Of a stretch of DNA of 64,000 bases, positions 1 through 8,967 are shown piece by piece (position 1 is the first letter of the stretch; each line of letters opens with the position of its first letter). The notes below the pieces were generated by a model that saw nothing but the letters and a program-made list of their open reading frames with translations, did not search any database and was not told the origin of the DNA. This DNA comes from Chitinophagaceae bacterium (GTDB taxonomy: Bacteria > Bacteroidota > Bacteroidia > Chitinophagales > Chitinophagaceae). The stretch covers positions 18,113-82,112 of the forward strand of contig JALNZE010000014.1 of NCBI GenBank assembly GCA_023229465.1, in the 5' to 3' direction. The position numbers were made by a program, and so were the translations under genes.

Positions 1-1
1 A

Positions 2-343
2 GTTAAGCATTTCATAAAAAAGGCCTTTTTTGTAGCCATACTAGCAATGGGTATTCAGGTAGTGTATGCCGCATTTTCATTTACCGGAATCGCTGACGAA
101 AGGGCAAAAAACAGCAAATATTCATTAAAGAATATAGGTTCTTTGTCGCATAAAGGCTTATCCTTTACTTCTCTAAAATCAAGCCTTCTTTACAAAGGTT
201 CCCAGTCGCCAAAGGAAACGTTTACCGGTGCAGCGGTTAGTTCCATGTTGCGTTTTGAGAACGGGAATACGACTTATATTTATCCTTATCGTTTTAAGAT
301 AAAAGCGCCTAAATTTAAAACACCGGCACCTCCCCAGCGCTAA
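2..343 (+). CDS. Small exported protein, 5' end cut by window edge
   Basis: I do not recognise a family. The frame is open from base 2 and the residues before the first internal Met (base 47) read as a basic then hydrophobic stretch (KHFIKKAFFVAILAMG), like a signal peptide, so the real start is probably just left of the window and the protein is about 110 residues. The mature part is basic, rich in Lys, Ser and Phe, and ends with a Pro-rich tail. It ends directly against the stop of the convergent GLPGLI-like gene (344), with no room for a separate terminator. Function unknown; moderately sure it is a real gene because of the export-like N terminus. Confidence 0.5.
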   Translation, partial: VKHFIKKAFFVAILAMGIQVVYAAFSFTGIADERAKNSKYSLKNIGSLSHKGLSFTSLKSSLLYKGSQSPKETFTGAAVSSMLRFENGNTTYIYPYRFKIKAPKFKTPAPPQR

Positions 344-982
344 TCAATTCAATAATCTGTACCCACTTTTCGGAATATCAAATTTTGATGCCTGTACGGG
401 AGTCAGGTTTATTTTTGTGGCTGTATATCTTATCTTCCTGTTCTGTGCTTCCTGTGATTCAAACTCTAACACAAACCCGGGAATGTCTTTAAACTCATAT
501 TCAAACTCTCTTACTGAAGGAATGATAGTAGTTGCATAAAAAAGAGTAAACATACGACCATCCTTCAGTTGAATGACCGCTTTTTTACATTCATAGCCCA
601 GGATGGTTTTATTTTCATTGTTTACAAATGAAATTTTCATTCCTTCGTATTGGTTATTCTCTGCCGCCCATGATTTAGCATCCAACCTGGTAATAAATTT
701 ATTATTGCCAAATTCGCGCAAAATCACAGCAATACCGGTACGCTTATCATATAGTAATGATTGTGTAAAGGATGGCGTAACCAGATCTGTACGGCTGTCG
801 TTCCCTCTGATATAAACTGTTTTAGAACTGGCTTTCAATGACTCTATAACATCCTTTTCCGCATTGCCTTCATCCGCACTAATAGCATAAGTAATAGTGC
901 AATCCGCTACAACCCTTTGCTGTGCGGTTGCCGGTTGCAGTATGCAGCAAAAAGTAATGATAAAAAAAAGGAAAGTCTTCAT
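344..982 (-). CDS. GLPGLI-family-like secreted protein
   Basis: A 212-residue protein with a clear signal peptide (hydrophobic residues 4-18, cleavage likely after TAQ). The body has the layout of the Bacteroidota GLPGLI / DUF4412-type secreted proteins: a 'V.Y.......D' start, a 'GYECKKA' segment (residues about 130) and a 'DIPGFVLEFE' segment standing where GLPGLI proteins carry their name motif. The biochemical role of this family is unknown; it is exported to the periplasm or surface. The gene lies downstream of yidC but is separated from it by a strong hairpin (1026-1057), so it is probably transcribed on its own. Family assignment is by motif resemblance only. Confidence 0.6.
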   Translation of the reverse strand: MKTFLFFIITFCCILQPATAQQRVVADCTITYAISADEGNAEKDVIESLKASSKTVYIRGNDSRTDLVTPSFTQSLLYDKRTGIAVILREFGNNKFITRLDAKSWAAENNQYEGMKISFVNNENKTILGYECKKAVIQLKDGRMFTLFYATTIIPSVREFEYEFKDIPGFVLEFESQEAQNRKIRYTATKINLTPVQASKFDIPKSGYRLLN

Positions 983-1025
983 ACATTTTTCGTTTAACTA
1001 CAACTAATATAACATCAATATACTC

Positions 1026-1057
1026 AAAAGCCCTGTAATCTTGGTTACAGGGCTTTT
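1026..1057. terminator. Intrinsic terminator downstream of yidC
   Basis: Perfect 13-bp inverted repeat (AAAAGCCCTGTAA / TTACAGGGCTTTT) around a 6-nt loop, with A/T arms on both sides so that it could work in both directions. It lies 28 nt after the yidC stop and before the start of the GLPGLI-like gene. Confidence 0.85.
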
Positions 1058-1084
1058 AATATAACAGACCATTTGCGATAAGGC

Positions 1085-2929
1085 TTATTTCTTATTTGGC
1101 GTTTTGCTTTTCAGACCCTGTATTTTTTTCTGGCTATCCATCATCTGGTCATATCGCTCCTGCCATTTACTTTTCTTTTTCGGGGTTTTCCGTTTTTCAT
1201 CGATCTTGGCCAAAATCCTATCATGGTTAATGATATAATTCTGTATCACAAATTGCAGACCCAGGGTGATGATATTGGAAACTGTATAATACCAGGTTAA
1301 TGCTGATGGCAACTTATTAAAGATGAACAGCAACATGAATGGAAAAATATACGGCATATACTTCAGCGCGGGGTTATCCTGCGTAGGTGTCATGCTCATA
1401 TTATAAATGGAAATCAGGAAACTGGTAATAACCGCGGTAATCGTAAACAAACTAATATGATCCCCAAAGGCAGGTATGTTAAACGGTAAATGCGCAATTG
1501 AATCATAGGAGGACAGATCGTTGGTCCATAAGAAAGCCTGACCCCTTAGCGCTATATTAGAATTAAAGAAACTATACAAAGCGAAGAAGATGGGTATCTG
1601 TAATAAAGCAGGTATACAACCTCCTAAAGGATTTACACCCGCCTCCCTGAATAATTTCATCTGTTCCATGGCAAAACCCTGCTGATCTGTTCCGAACTTC
1701 TTTTTCAGGGTATCAAGTTCCGGGCGCAATACTTTCATTTTAGCGCCACTCAGATAACTGCTGTACGTTAAAGGAGCGGTAACCAACCGGATAAATAAGG
1801 TTAAAAGCAATACTACCCAACCATAATTCTTTACAAACCCCGCGAAAAAGTCAAATACACTCATAATAATGTATTTGTTGATTGGCCGTACAAATGAATA
1901 CATATCCCTTCCCAGGTTTACGATTTTGTCCATTTCCGGCGCCTGCTTTTTTAAGATGGCATAATCACTTGGTCCGAAATATAACTGGAACGGCACATTT
2001 ACCGAACTTGCCGCTGCCATTTTAATTTGTAACGTAACATCAGTAGTAGCCAGGGCATTACTCGAATCGGTTTTACGAATCCACTGTACCTGACCACTGT
2101 TAAAACTATTTTTCGCGATCAATGTAGTATTAAAAAATTGCTGAACCACACTTACCCATTGGATGGGTTTCTCAAATATTCGCTCACTTTTTGCAGAGAT
2201 ATAATCAAATTCATTGCCTTCAGAAAAACAAATATTAGACATCTGACGCTCATACTCAGCTGTTTTTTCAAGCTGAAAAGTTTCAGCCTTCCATTGTACA
2301 TTAAGTACTCCCTGGCTCAATAATTTATCCGCGCCTGTCATACCCAGGTTCCAATCAATCATATACGCATCCGGCTTAATAATGTATTGGTGTGTTATTT
2401 GCTGCCCACCGGAGGCAGTTAAAGTAAAACCAATAACCTGTGTGCCATCAGCCTGTAATACAGGTGGCAAGGCTGTAAAGAATAAATTAGTTGTTTGTGA
2501 AGACTGATTGGCTGATGTATTGATACTATAGCCTAACTGGTCTTTTTCAGACAATATAACCGGCTTGCCATCAACTGCTGACTTATAATTTTTAAGTTCA
2601 ACACTTTTAACGCGGGCGCCTTTGCTGGTGAAAGTTATTTTCATAACCTTATTCTCCACTGTAAGCAGTTGTTCTGTACCAATGGCGGCTGTAGTAAAAT
2701 CTCCGGCGGTTGAAACCCTCACGGCCGAATCTCTTTTTAAGGAGTCTATTCTTGCCGTAACTGTATCCTGTGGTTTTATATTGGCAGCGCTTACCCTGCG
2801 CAAAGAATCTTCCTGTCTTTGTTTAACAACGAGTAACTCATTTTGCTGTTTATTACTGTACCAGAAATAAAGGAAAAACAGAAGTCCCAATAACACAAAA
2901 CCTATGACCGTATTCTTATCCGTCTTCAT
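1085..2929 (-). CDS. yidC: Membrane protein insertase YidC
   Basis: Inner-membrane insertase/chaperone that places proteins in the membrane alone or with SecYEG. The 614-residue product has an N-terminal transmembrane helix (residues 8-24), a large periplasmic domain (about 60-340) typical of Gram-negative YidC, and the conserved five-helix core from about residue 355, including 'GWVVLLLTLFIRL', 'GGCIPALLQIPIFFALY' and 'NKLPSALTWYY'. The C terminus is strongly basic (KTPKKKSKW...), as expected for ribosome contact. Length fits Bacteroidota YidC. In many Bacteroidota yidC sits next to pyrG; here two genes (DPP IV and a DUF5995-like gene) are placed between them. Confidence 0.97.
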   Translation of the reverse strand: MKTDKNTVIGFVLLGLLFFLYFWYSNKQQNELLVVKQRQEDSLRRVSAANIKPQDTVTARIDSLKRDSAVRVSTAGDFTTAAIGTEQLLTVENKVMKITFTSKGARVKSVELKNYKSAVDGKPVILSEKDQLGYSINTSANQSSQTTNLFFTALPPVLQADGTQVIGFTLTASGGQQITHQYIIKPDAYMIDWNLGMTGADKLLSQGVLNVQWKAETFQLEKTAEYERQMSNICFSEGNEFDYISAKSERIFEKPIQWVSVVQQFFNTTLIAKNSFNSGQVQWIRKTDSSNALATTDVTLQIKMAAASSVNVPFQLYFGPSDYAILKKQAPEMDKIVNLGRDMYSFVRPINKYIIMSVFDFFAGFVKNYGWVVLLLTLFIRLVTAPLTYSSYLSGAKMKVLRPELDTLKKKFGTDQQGFAMEQMKLFREAGVNPLGGCIPALLQIPIFFALYSFFNSNIALRGQAFLWTNDLSSYDSIAHLPFNIPAFGDHISLFTITAVITSFLISIYNMSMTPTQDNPALKYMPYIFPFMLLFIFNKLPSALTWYYTVSNIITLGLQFVIQNYIINHDRILAKIDEKRKTPKKKSKWQERYDQMMDSQKKIQGLKSKTPNKK

Positions 2930-3163
2930 AAAAGATTTTATTGAGCGGCAAAGGTAGTATTTGGAACGAAGATTGAGGCCTGAAAAGGGATATTTCCAAC
3001 TTCTGCCTGTTTACAGGCCCTTAAATTAGGTATATGCAGGAAAAGACCCGTTCTATTTCCCCCGGGATGGGTATGTTTTTACCGGCCAGACCCGGTTTTA
3101 GGAACCTGGGCTTTGCCACCCTGGCCTGGATGTATTTTTTCAGAACGATAGCGGGAAGCCTGT

Positions 3164-3904
3164 TTATGGCAGTTTTGCCGGGTGTTTACCGGTATTCATA
3201 TATAAAGTATTCCATAATATTCTTCTGTTTCGAATTACTTTATACGTTATATACTTTTTCAGAAAAATATTCCTTAGAACAGCGGATACCTGAATAAATG
3301 GAACCTGATAGGTTTCAAGCATTTCCTTTTCAATTTTTTCAGCGGTTTTATGAAAAATATTTGTCATTGAAAAGAAATCATTCTTCAGGCTGTCCATCCT
3401 ATTTTTATCCTGGTAATGTGCCCCAATGACAGCTACCAAACAAACAGGAAGATCTTTTTGAATGTGTACATCCAAACAATTTACCAGGTTTTTCCAGGCA
3501 TATAAAAATTGGTATAATAAAAACTTATCCCCGGATGAATTAAACCCGGCAAATACGGTTTTCCAATAAAAGGAAGGTATCGGCTGCCCTTGCAGATAAG
3601 CCTGCAGGTTCTCTTCAAATATGGCATCAAATTCTTCCACTACCCTTGCCACGAATACCGGGTAAGCAAACTTTCTTTGTTTGATATAATCCAACTGCTG
3701 TTCTGTAACCAAAGTATATGCTTTACAGAACCAGTATAAACAATTTTTTTGTTTGGCATTACTAAATAGCAGCAACCTTTTCTGCTGGTATACTAAAACA
3801 TTCTCCGTTAATACGATAGCCTCGTTAATATCCATAAACCAATCTATAATTAATAAGTGTACCAAATAATTTCTGAAGCGCCTTCTAAATCTAATCTGCT
3901 TCAC
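3164..3904 (-). CDS. DUF5995-like protein
   Basis: A 246-residue protein with no signal peptide or membrane helix. The middle part ('DAIFEENLQAYL', 'LYAWKNLVNCLDVHIQKDLPVCLV') recalls the DUF5995 family, in which an 'N-x-HI-x-x-DLP' segment follows a helix; the function of that family is unknown. The longest frame begins with GTG at 3904, 13 nt after the DPP IV stop; an ATG at 3835 (protein starting MDINEAIV) is an equally good start and would remove a very basic 23-residue extension. It is the last gene before yidC in a minus-strand run and is probably co-transcribed with DPP IV. Confidence 0.5.
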   Translation of the reverse strand: MKQIRFRRRFRNYLVHLLIIDWFMDINEAIVLTENVLVYQQKRLLLFSNAKQKNCLYWFCKAYTLVTEQQLDYIKQRKFAYPVFVARVVEEFDAIFEENLQAYLQGQPIPSFYWKTVFAGFNSSGDKFLLYQFLYAWKNLVNCLDVHIQKDLPVCLVAVIGAHYQDKNRMDSLKNDFFSMTNIFHKTAEKIEKEMLETYQVPFIQVSAVLRNIFLKKYITYKVIRNRRILWNTLYMNTGKHPAKLP

Positions 3905-3917
3905 TATTGACTATTCT

Positions 3918-6110
3918 CTACCTGCCTCCCGGAGGGCAATACATCCGCAGATAATCTGTGTACAATTGCTGTAAATGCGGCGTTGTTCCCTTGCCTTCAG
4001 AAATTCCATGTGTACGGTTTGGATAGGTCATTAGCTGAAACTGTTTACCATTTGCAATCAATTCATTGATGAGTTGTTCGGCATTATTAAAGTGCACATT
4101 ATCATCTCCGGTGCCATGGATGTATAATAAATGACCTTTCATATTTTTAGCATGGGTTATTGGTGATCCTTTTACAAAATCTTCCCTGTTCTCCTGCGGC
4201 AATCCCATATAACGTTCCTGGTAAATATTATCATAGGTAAGCTGGTTGCCCACCGCGGCAATGGCAATGCCTGTCTTATATATTTCAGGATATTGGAATA
4301 GCAGGCCCAGCGTAGCGGATCCACCCCCACTCCAGCCCCAAACCGCTACGCGGGATGTATCAACAAATGACCATTTAAAAATTTCTTTAGTAGCTAGCGC
4401 CTGATCGCGGATATTTACCTGGCCAATTTTCCGGTAAATAGATTTACGCCATTCCCTTCCCTTTGGCACAGGTGTACCACGATTATCCATGGTAATATAG
4501 ATATACCCATCATTAGCCATATTGCCTTTATATAAAAAATTCCTTTCCGTTCCGAACCTGTCTACTGCATTTTGTCCCCACGGTTCCGTATACACTAAAA
4601 ACACAACGGGGTATTTTTTGGAAGCATCAAAATTAGTAGGCTTAACCATCCAGCCATCCATTTCAACACCTTCAGCCGTGGTTACTTTAAAAAATGAAAT
4701 AGTTGATTTTGAAGGATCACTATTGGCTACTGCTTTATTTACATCGTTGCCGTTAACCGAATGATGTTCCGGCAACGATACCCATTCTTTGGAAGGCGCT
4801 GTATAATAATTAGAGAAGGAATGTTGCGCATACCTGCCGGTTGGAGATACGGAATAACTATGGGTACCATTCTGATGCGAAGGCGACAAGCGTTGAGCAT
4901 CTGCCATGCCATCCAGTTTGGTACGGTATAGATATTTCTGAGTGGCATTTTCCGGAGAGGCATAAAAATATACATAGCCGCTTTTCTCATCGATTGCGCA
5001 AATTTCCATTACATCATATTTGCCCTTGGTGATAAGTGTTTCCTGTTTACCCTCACGGCTTATGCGGTACAGGTGCCGCCAACCGTCTTTTTCACTTGCC
5101 CAAACAAATTCTTTTCCATCATTCAGCCAATCCCATCCACCATACTGATAATCGGTATCCCACAAAGGCAGGATATCTATCCAGGCAGGGTCGGTTTCAT
5201 GATAGATACCATTTGATTTACCGGTAGCCACATCGCAAAGAAACAAATTAGTTTCATTTTGTTTACGGTTGAGCTGTTGTACAATTAGTTGAGTGTTATT
5301 GGAGGCCCATTCCATTCTTGGTAAATAAGATTGTAATACCGGATCTGTGGGAATAGACATCCAGTTAGTTTTGGCTGTTGTAATATCCACCACACCAATT
5401 TTAAATGATGAGGGTGCTTCACCAGCAACGGGGTATTCAACAGGTACCGTAAACGGATATAAAGAATCTGTATTATTCAGCATCAGATAAGTCTTTACCT
5501 CACCCACTTTTATTTGCCAGTAAGCGATTTTTTTACTGTCAGGGCTCCACCGAAAGCCATCCCGGCAAAAGAATTCTTCTTCATATGCCCAATCAAAGGT
5601 TCCGTTGATCAGTTTTCGACTACCTCCGTTTGTTAACGTAACTGTTTTGCCACTGGCAATATCCTCTACATACATATTGTACTCACTAACATAGGCTACT
5701 TTTTTACCATCAGGCGACAACTTTGCAAACATCAACGAAGAGGTGGGACGTAATTTACCAATCTGTTTAAGGTGCCTGGTATGCAGGTTAAATAACCAGT
5801 AATCACCACGCGTATCATACCGCCAAACGGTTTGTGTATTGGTGTAGATCAGTATTTCAGAATCGTTATCCGAAAAGAAAAAATTGCGTATAGAAAGCGG
5901 CGCCACCGCGGCTTTAGGCGTAAGTTCCGCTTTAGAAACTACTACCGATTGGATTAAAGAAGGCAATGCATACTTTACTATTTCACCACCTTCGGCAGCA
6001 AAATAGACATTCCCGTCACGGGCCCATTTTATCCCCTGTGGAGGCTGGGCATTTACAGTCAGGAAAAAGAGGAGCAACCCATGCAACGAAAGGAGTTTGT
6101 ATTTTCTCAT
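3918..6110 (-). CDS. Dipeptidyl peptidase IV-like serine protease (S9B)
   Basis: Exported prolyl dipeptidyl peptidase that removes X-Pro dipeptides from peptide N termini. The 730-residue protein has a signal peptide (residues 5-21), an eight-bladed beta-propeller-type DPP IV N-terminal region (about 80-430; 'SPDGKKVAYVS', 'FRWSPDSKKIAYWQ') and a C-terminal alpha/beta hydrolase domain. The catalytic triad is readable: Ser594 in GWSGGGS, Asp669 in GTGDDNVH and His701 in NRTHG. The nucleophile elbow is GWSGGG rather than the common GWSYGG. The double-Glu motif for binding the free N terminus appears as 'WAYEEEFF'. Likely role: peptide feeding in the periplasm. The gene starts 67 nt after pyrG ends. 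Confidence 0.93.
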   Translation of the reverse strand: MRKYKLLSLHGLLLFFLTVNAQPPQGIKWARDGNVYFAAEGGEIVKYALPSLIQSVVVSKAELTPKAAVAPLSIRNFFFSDNDSEILIYTNTQTVWRYDTRGDYWLFNLHTRHLKQIGKLRPTSSLMFAKLSPDGKKVAYVSEYNMYVEDIASGKTVTLTNGGSRKLINGTFDWAYEEEFFCRDGFRWSPDSKKIAYWQIKVGEVKTYLMLNNTDSLYPFTVPVEYPVAGEAPSSFKIGVVDITTAKTNWMSIPTDPVLQSYLPRMEWASNNTQLIVQQLNRKQNETNLFLCDVATGKSNGIYHETDPAWIDILPLWDTDYQYGGWDWLNDGKEFVWASEKDGWRHLYRISREGKQETLITKGKYDVMEICAIDEKSGYVYFYASPENATQKYLYRTKLDGMADAQRLSPSHQNGTHSYSVSPTGRYAQHSFSNYYTAPSKEWVSLPEHHSVNGNDVNKAVANSDPSKSTISFFKVTTAEGVEMDGWMVKPTNFDASKKYPVVFLVYTEPWGQNAVDRFGTERNFLYKGNMANDGYIYITMDNRGTPVPKGREWRKSIYRKIGQVNIRDQALATKEIFKWSFVDTSRVAVWGWSGGGSATLGLLFQYPEIYKTGIAIAAVGNQLTYDNIYQERYMGLPQENREDFVKGSPITHAKNMKGHLLYIHGTGDDNVHFNNAEQLINELIANGKQFQLMTYPNRTHGISEGKGTTPHLQQLYTDYLRMYCPPGGR

Positions 6111-6177
6111 ACCTAAATATATTTAGCGCATTGAAAATACCTCTTTATTTGAAATTCCCCTGTTGCTATTTTTTTAC

Positions 6178-7827
6178 TCAGGTCAATGCATCTTTCAGTG
6201 AAGAGGTCTTCATCGATCCTTTTGTATCATTATATTTTTTAGCGGCATCAATAAAACCAACAAACAAGGGGGCAGGTCTTTCAACAGTACTTTTCAGTTC
6301 AGGGTGATATTGAACGCCAATAAAAAATGGATGCCCGGGGATCTCTATTATTTCAACAAGCCCTGTTTCGGGGTTTCTGCCACTGGCTACCATACCATTC
6401 AATTCAAACTGAGTAAGATACTCATCATTAAATTCATAACGGTGGCGGTGCCTTTCTGTGATCAGTGTTTCTCCATAAATATGCTGAGCAAGACTTCCTT
6501 CTTTAATTTCGCATGGATAGGCGCCGAGACGCATGGTTCCTCCTTTCATCGTAATTTTCTTTTGCTCCTCCATCATGTTTATTACTGCATGGGTAGTTGT
6601 CTGATCCATTTCGGTAGAGTGAGCATCTTTTAATCCCAAAACATTTCGGGCAAATTCAATCACGGCCATCTGCATACCCAAACAAATGCCGAAGAATGGC
6701 AATCCCTTTTCCCGGGCATACTGAACAGCAACGATTTTTCCTTCTATGCCCCGATGCCCAAAACCTGGCGCCACGAGTAAGCCATCCAGTCCATCCAATT
6801 TTTCAGCTACATTTTCCTTGGTAATGAATTCACTATGCACATTAACCACCTGCACTTTCACTTCATTAATGGCGCCTGCATGTATAAAACTTTCGAGTAT
6901 AGATTTATAGGCATCCTGCAGTTCAATGTATTTACCAATAAGGCCAACCGTAACTTTACTGCGTGGATATTTGAGCTTATCTAAAAATACTTTCCATTTA
7001 TCCAGGTTGGGTTCACCATACCCAGTAATTTTCATTTTACGCAGGCAGATCAGGTCAAGTTTTTCACGAAGCATCAATAATGGCACCTCATATATAGTGG
7101 CAGCATCCATCGCTTCAATAACCGCTTCCTGTTTTACATTACAGAACAAGGCAATCTTCCTTTTGATATCATTGTTCAAAGGCTCTTCTGTTCTGCACAC
7201 AATAATATCCGGATGTACCCCATTTTCGCTCAGCATCTTAACACTGTGTTGGGTGGGCTTGGTCTTTAACTCTTTGGCTGCCTTTAAATAGGGTATCAAA
7301 GTTAAATGCACCACCATCACATCTTCTTCCGGCAGCTCCCATTGTAACTGGCGTACGGCTTCAATAAAAGGCAAACTTTCTATATCACCAACTGTTCCTC
7401 CTATCTCTGTTAGAATAATATCATATGTATCATCTGCGCCCAGCAACAGCATTCTTCTTTTGATCTCATCGGTAATATGCGGCACTACCTGAACAGTCTT
7501 CCCTAAAAAATCGCCCGCTCTTTCTTTATTGATCACCGTTTGATAAATGCGGCCCGTGGTTACATTATTAGCCTGGGAAGTATGAATATTTAAAAATCTT
7601 TCATAATGGCCGAGGTCAAGGTCAGTTTCAGCGCCATCTTCGGTTACATAACATTCGCCATGTTCGTAGGGGTTGAGTGTGCCCGGATCCACATTGATAT
7701 AGGGATCAAATTTCTGGATGGTTACGCGTAACCCCCTTGCCTGTAATAATTTGGCAAGAGAAGCGGCAATAATCCCTTTTCCGAGACTGCTTGTTACACC
7801 TCCGGTAACAAAAATAAATTTGGCCAT
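6178..7827 (-). CDS. pyrG: CTP synthase
   Basis: Makes CTP from UTP, ATP and glutamine, the last step of pyrimidine nucleotide synthesis. The 549-residue protein starts at MAKFIFVTGGVTSS (ATG at 7825-7827); the longer open frame to 8070 adds 81 residues unlike the family and crosses a promoter, so it was rejected. N-terminal synthetase domain has the P-loop 'GGVTSSLGKG'; the C-terminal class I glutamine amidotransferase has 'FGICLGMQ' (nucleophile Cys) and a late 'HPEL' with the His-Glu pair. A -7 promoter element TAGGTTTG on the minus strand (8007-8014) lies about 180 nt upstream. Confidence 0.98.
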   Translation of the reverse strand: MAKFIFVTGGVTSSLGKGIIAASLAKLLQARGLRVTIQKFDPYINVDPGTLNPYEHGECYVTEDGAETDLDLGHYERFLNIHTSQANNVTTGRIYQTVINKERAGDFLGKTVQVVPHITDEIKRRMLLLGADDTYDIILTEIGGTVGDIESLPFIEAVRQLQWELPEEDVMVVHLTLIPYLKAAKELKTKPTQHSVKMLSENGVHPDIIVCRTEEPLNNDIKRKIALFCNVKQEAVIEAMDAATIYEVPLLMLREKLDLICLRKMKITGYGEPNLDKWKVFLDKLKYPRSKVTVGLIGKYIELQDAYKSILESFIHAGAINEVKVQVVNVHSEFITKENVAEKLDGLDGLLVAPGFGHRGIEGKIVAVQYAREKGLPFFGICLGMQMAVIEFARNVLGLKDAHSTEMDQTTTHAVINMMEEQKKITMKGGTMRLGAYPCEIKEGSLAQHIYGETLITERHRHRYEFNDEYLTQFELNGMVASGRNPETGLVEIIEIPGHPFFIGVQYHPELKSTVERPAPLFVGFIDAAKKYNDTKGSMKTSSLKDALT

Positions 7828-8006
7828 AATATATAGTTGATCGTTTAATGGTTGCTGGCTTGTTACCGGGCCTTCCCGGAATTGTACGCCCTTACTTTTT
7901 TTCACTAAATAATGAGAGGCCAAAAAGCAGTAAACCGCTCCTGTGCCTGAACTATTTACAATAAATGACCCTGGAAAAACAGTGAAGAAAATCTTCTGAG
8001 GTCGTA

Positions 8007-8014
8007 CAAACCTA
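8007..8014 (-). promoter_or_regulatory. Probable Bacteroidota-type -7 promoter element for pyrG
   Basis: Minus-strand TAGGTTTG fits TAnnTTTG. A TTTG lies about 15-20 bases upstream inside a T-rich run, as expected for -33. It implies a 5' leader of roughly 175 nt before the pyrG ATG. Confidence 0.45.
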
Positions 8015-8111
8015 CTGCAAAAAAATCGACAAAAAAAACATGCTGTCAAACAAATCTTCAGATGCCCCAAAGTGTTAATTTGTAGTGCAAATCTTTATCC
8101 TCAAAAACCAA

Positions 8112-8912
8112 TTACATGTCATCCACTATTTTCTTATAACTGGTAATGATCCCTTTAATCAGGGAGGAACTGAAGCCCTGGTGCTCCATCTCATTTAAAC
8201 CCGCGATGGTGCAACCTTTGGGTGTAGTTACTTTATCTATTTCCTGTTCCGGATGTGTATTTTTTTGTAATAATAATTCAGCGGCGCCTTTTACTGTTTG
8301 AGCGGCTATCAGAGATGCTGTTGCAACATTAAAACCTATTTCAATTCCACCCTGAATATTGGCACGGATATAACGCATGGCATAAGCCGTGCCACAGGCA
8401 CCCAGTACGGTTGCGGCATCCATTAATTTTTCTTCGATAAAAACAGACCTTCCGAGTTGATTAAACAGATCAGTAACATAGGCAAGCTGTGCTTCAGTTG
8501 CCTGGTGAGAGCAAACACAGGTCATACTTTCCCGTATGGCAATAGCGGTATTGGGCATGGCTCTGAAAATGGCAAACCTGTTACCGACTACTTCCTGTAT
8601 ATCCTTTATCCAAATACCCGTTACCACACTAATCAAAATATGTTTCGAAGGATCCAGGCAGGGCTGTATAGCAGAGAGTACCTCTTTTAGCTGAAATGGT
8701 TTTACGGCCAGTACAATCCAATCGGCCTCCTTTACCGCTATCTCATTATCGCTGGTAACCAATACCCCTTTTTCTGAAAGTTCGGAAAGGGAACTTATAT
8801 TTCGTTTAGTAACCGTAAGGTGCTCAGGTAAAATAAATCCGCTGCTTACCAACCCTTCTGCCATGGATGCCCCCAGGTTACCTCCACCAATGATGGCTAA
8901 TTTTTTGCTCAT
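8112..8912 (-). CDS. proC: Pyrroline-5-carboxylate reductase
   Basis: Reduces 1-pyrroline-5-carboxylate to L-proline with NAD(P)H, the last step of proline synthesis; cytosolic. The protein (266 residues from MSKKLAIIGGG, ATG at 8910-8912) has the Rossmann motif 'IGGGNLGASMAEGL', the 'AVKPFQL' segment, 'FRAMPNTAIAIRESMT', and the C-terminal P5CR dimerisation signature 'VTTPKGCTIAGLNEMEHQGF' region. The open frame reaches 8963 but the extra 17 residues are not family-like. It lies 55 nt after hldD in the same direction, so it may share the purL-hldD transcript. Confidence 0.96.
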   Translation of the reverse strand: MSKKLAIIGGGNLGASMAEGLVSSGFILPEHLTVTKRNISSLSELSEKGVLVTSDNEIAVKEADWIVLAVKPFQLKEVLSAIQPCLDPSKHILISVVTGIWIKDIQEVVGNRFAIFRAMPNTAIAIRESMTCVCSHQATEAQLAYVTDLFNQLGRSVFIEEKLMDAATVLGACGTAYAMRYIRANIQGGIEIGFNVATASLIAAQTVKGAAELLLQKNTHPEQEIDKVTTPKGCTIAGLNEMEHQGFSSSLIKGIITSYKKIVDDM

Positions 8913-8967
8913 AATTTTTGATTTGCCGGTAATGATATTCGCGGACCCATGTGTATGGTCCATGAGC

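Noticed and set aside
3034..3297. 87-codon plus-strand frame overlapping the DUF5995-like gene
   Set aside because: Overlaps the 3' end of a better frame on the other strand, has no family resemblance and no promoter; likely a chance frame.
6178..8070. Long N-terminal extension of pyrG
   Set aside because: The extra 81 residues are not in CTP synthases and the region holds the promoter; the start at 7827 is used.
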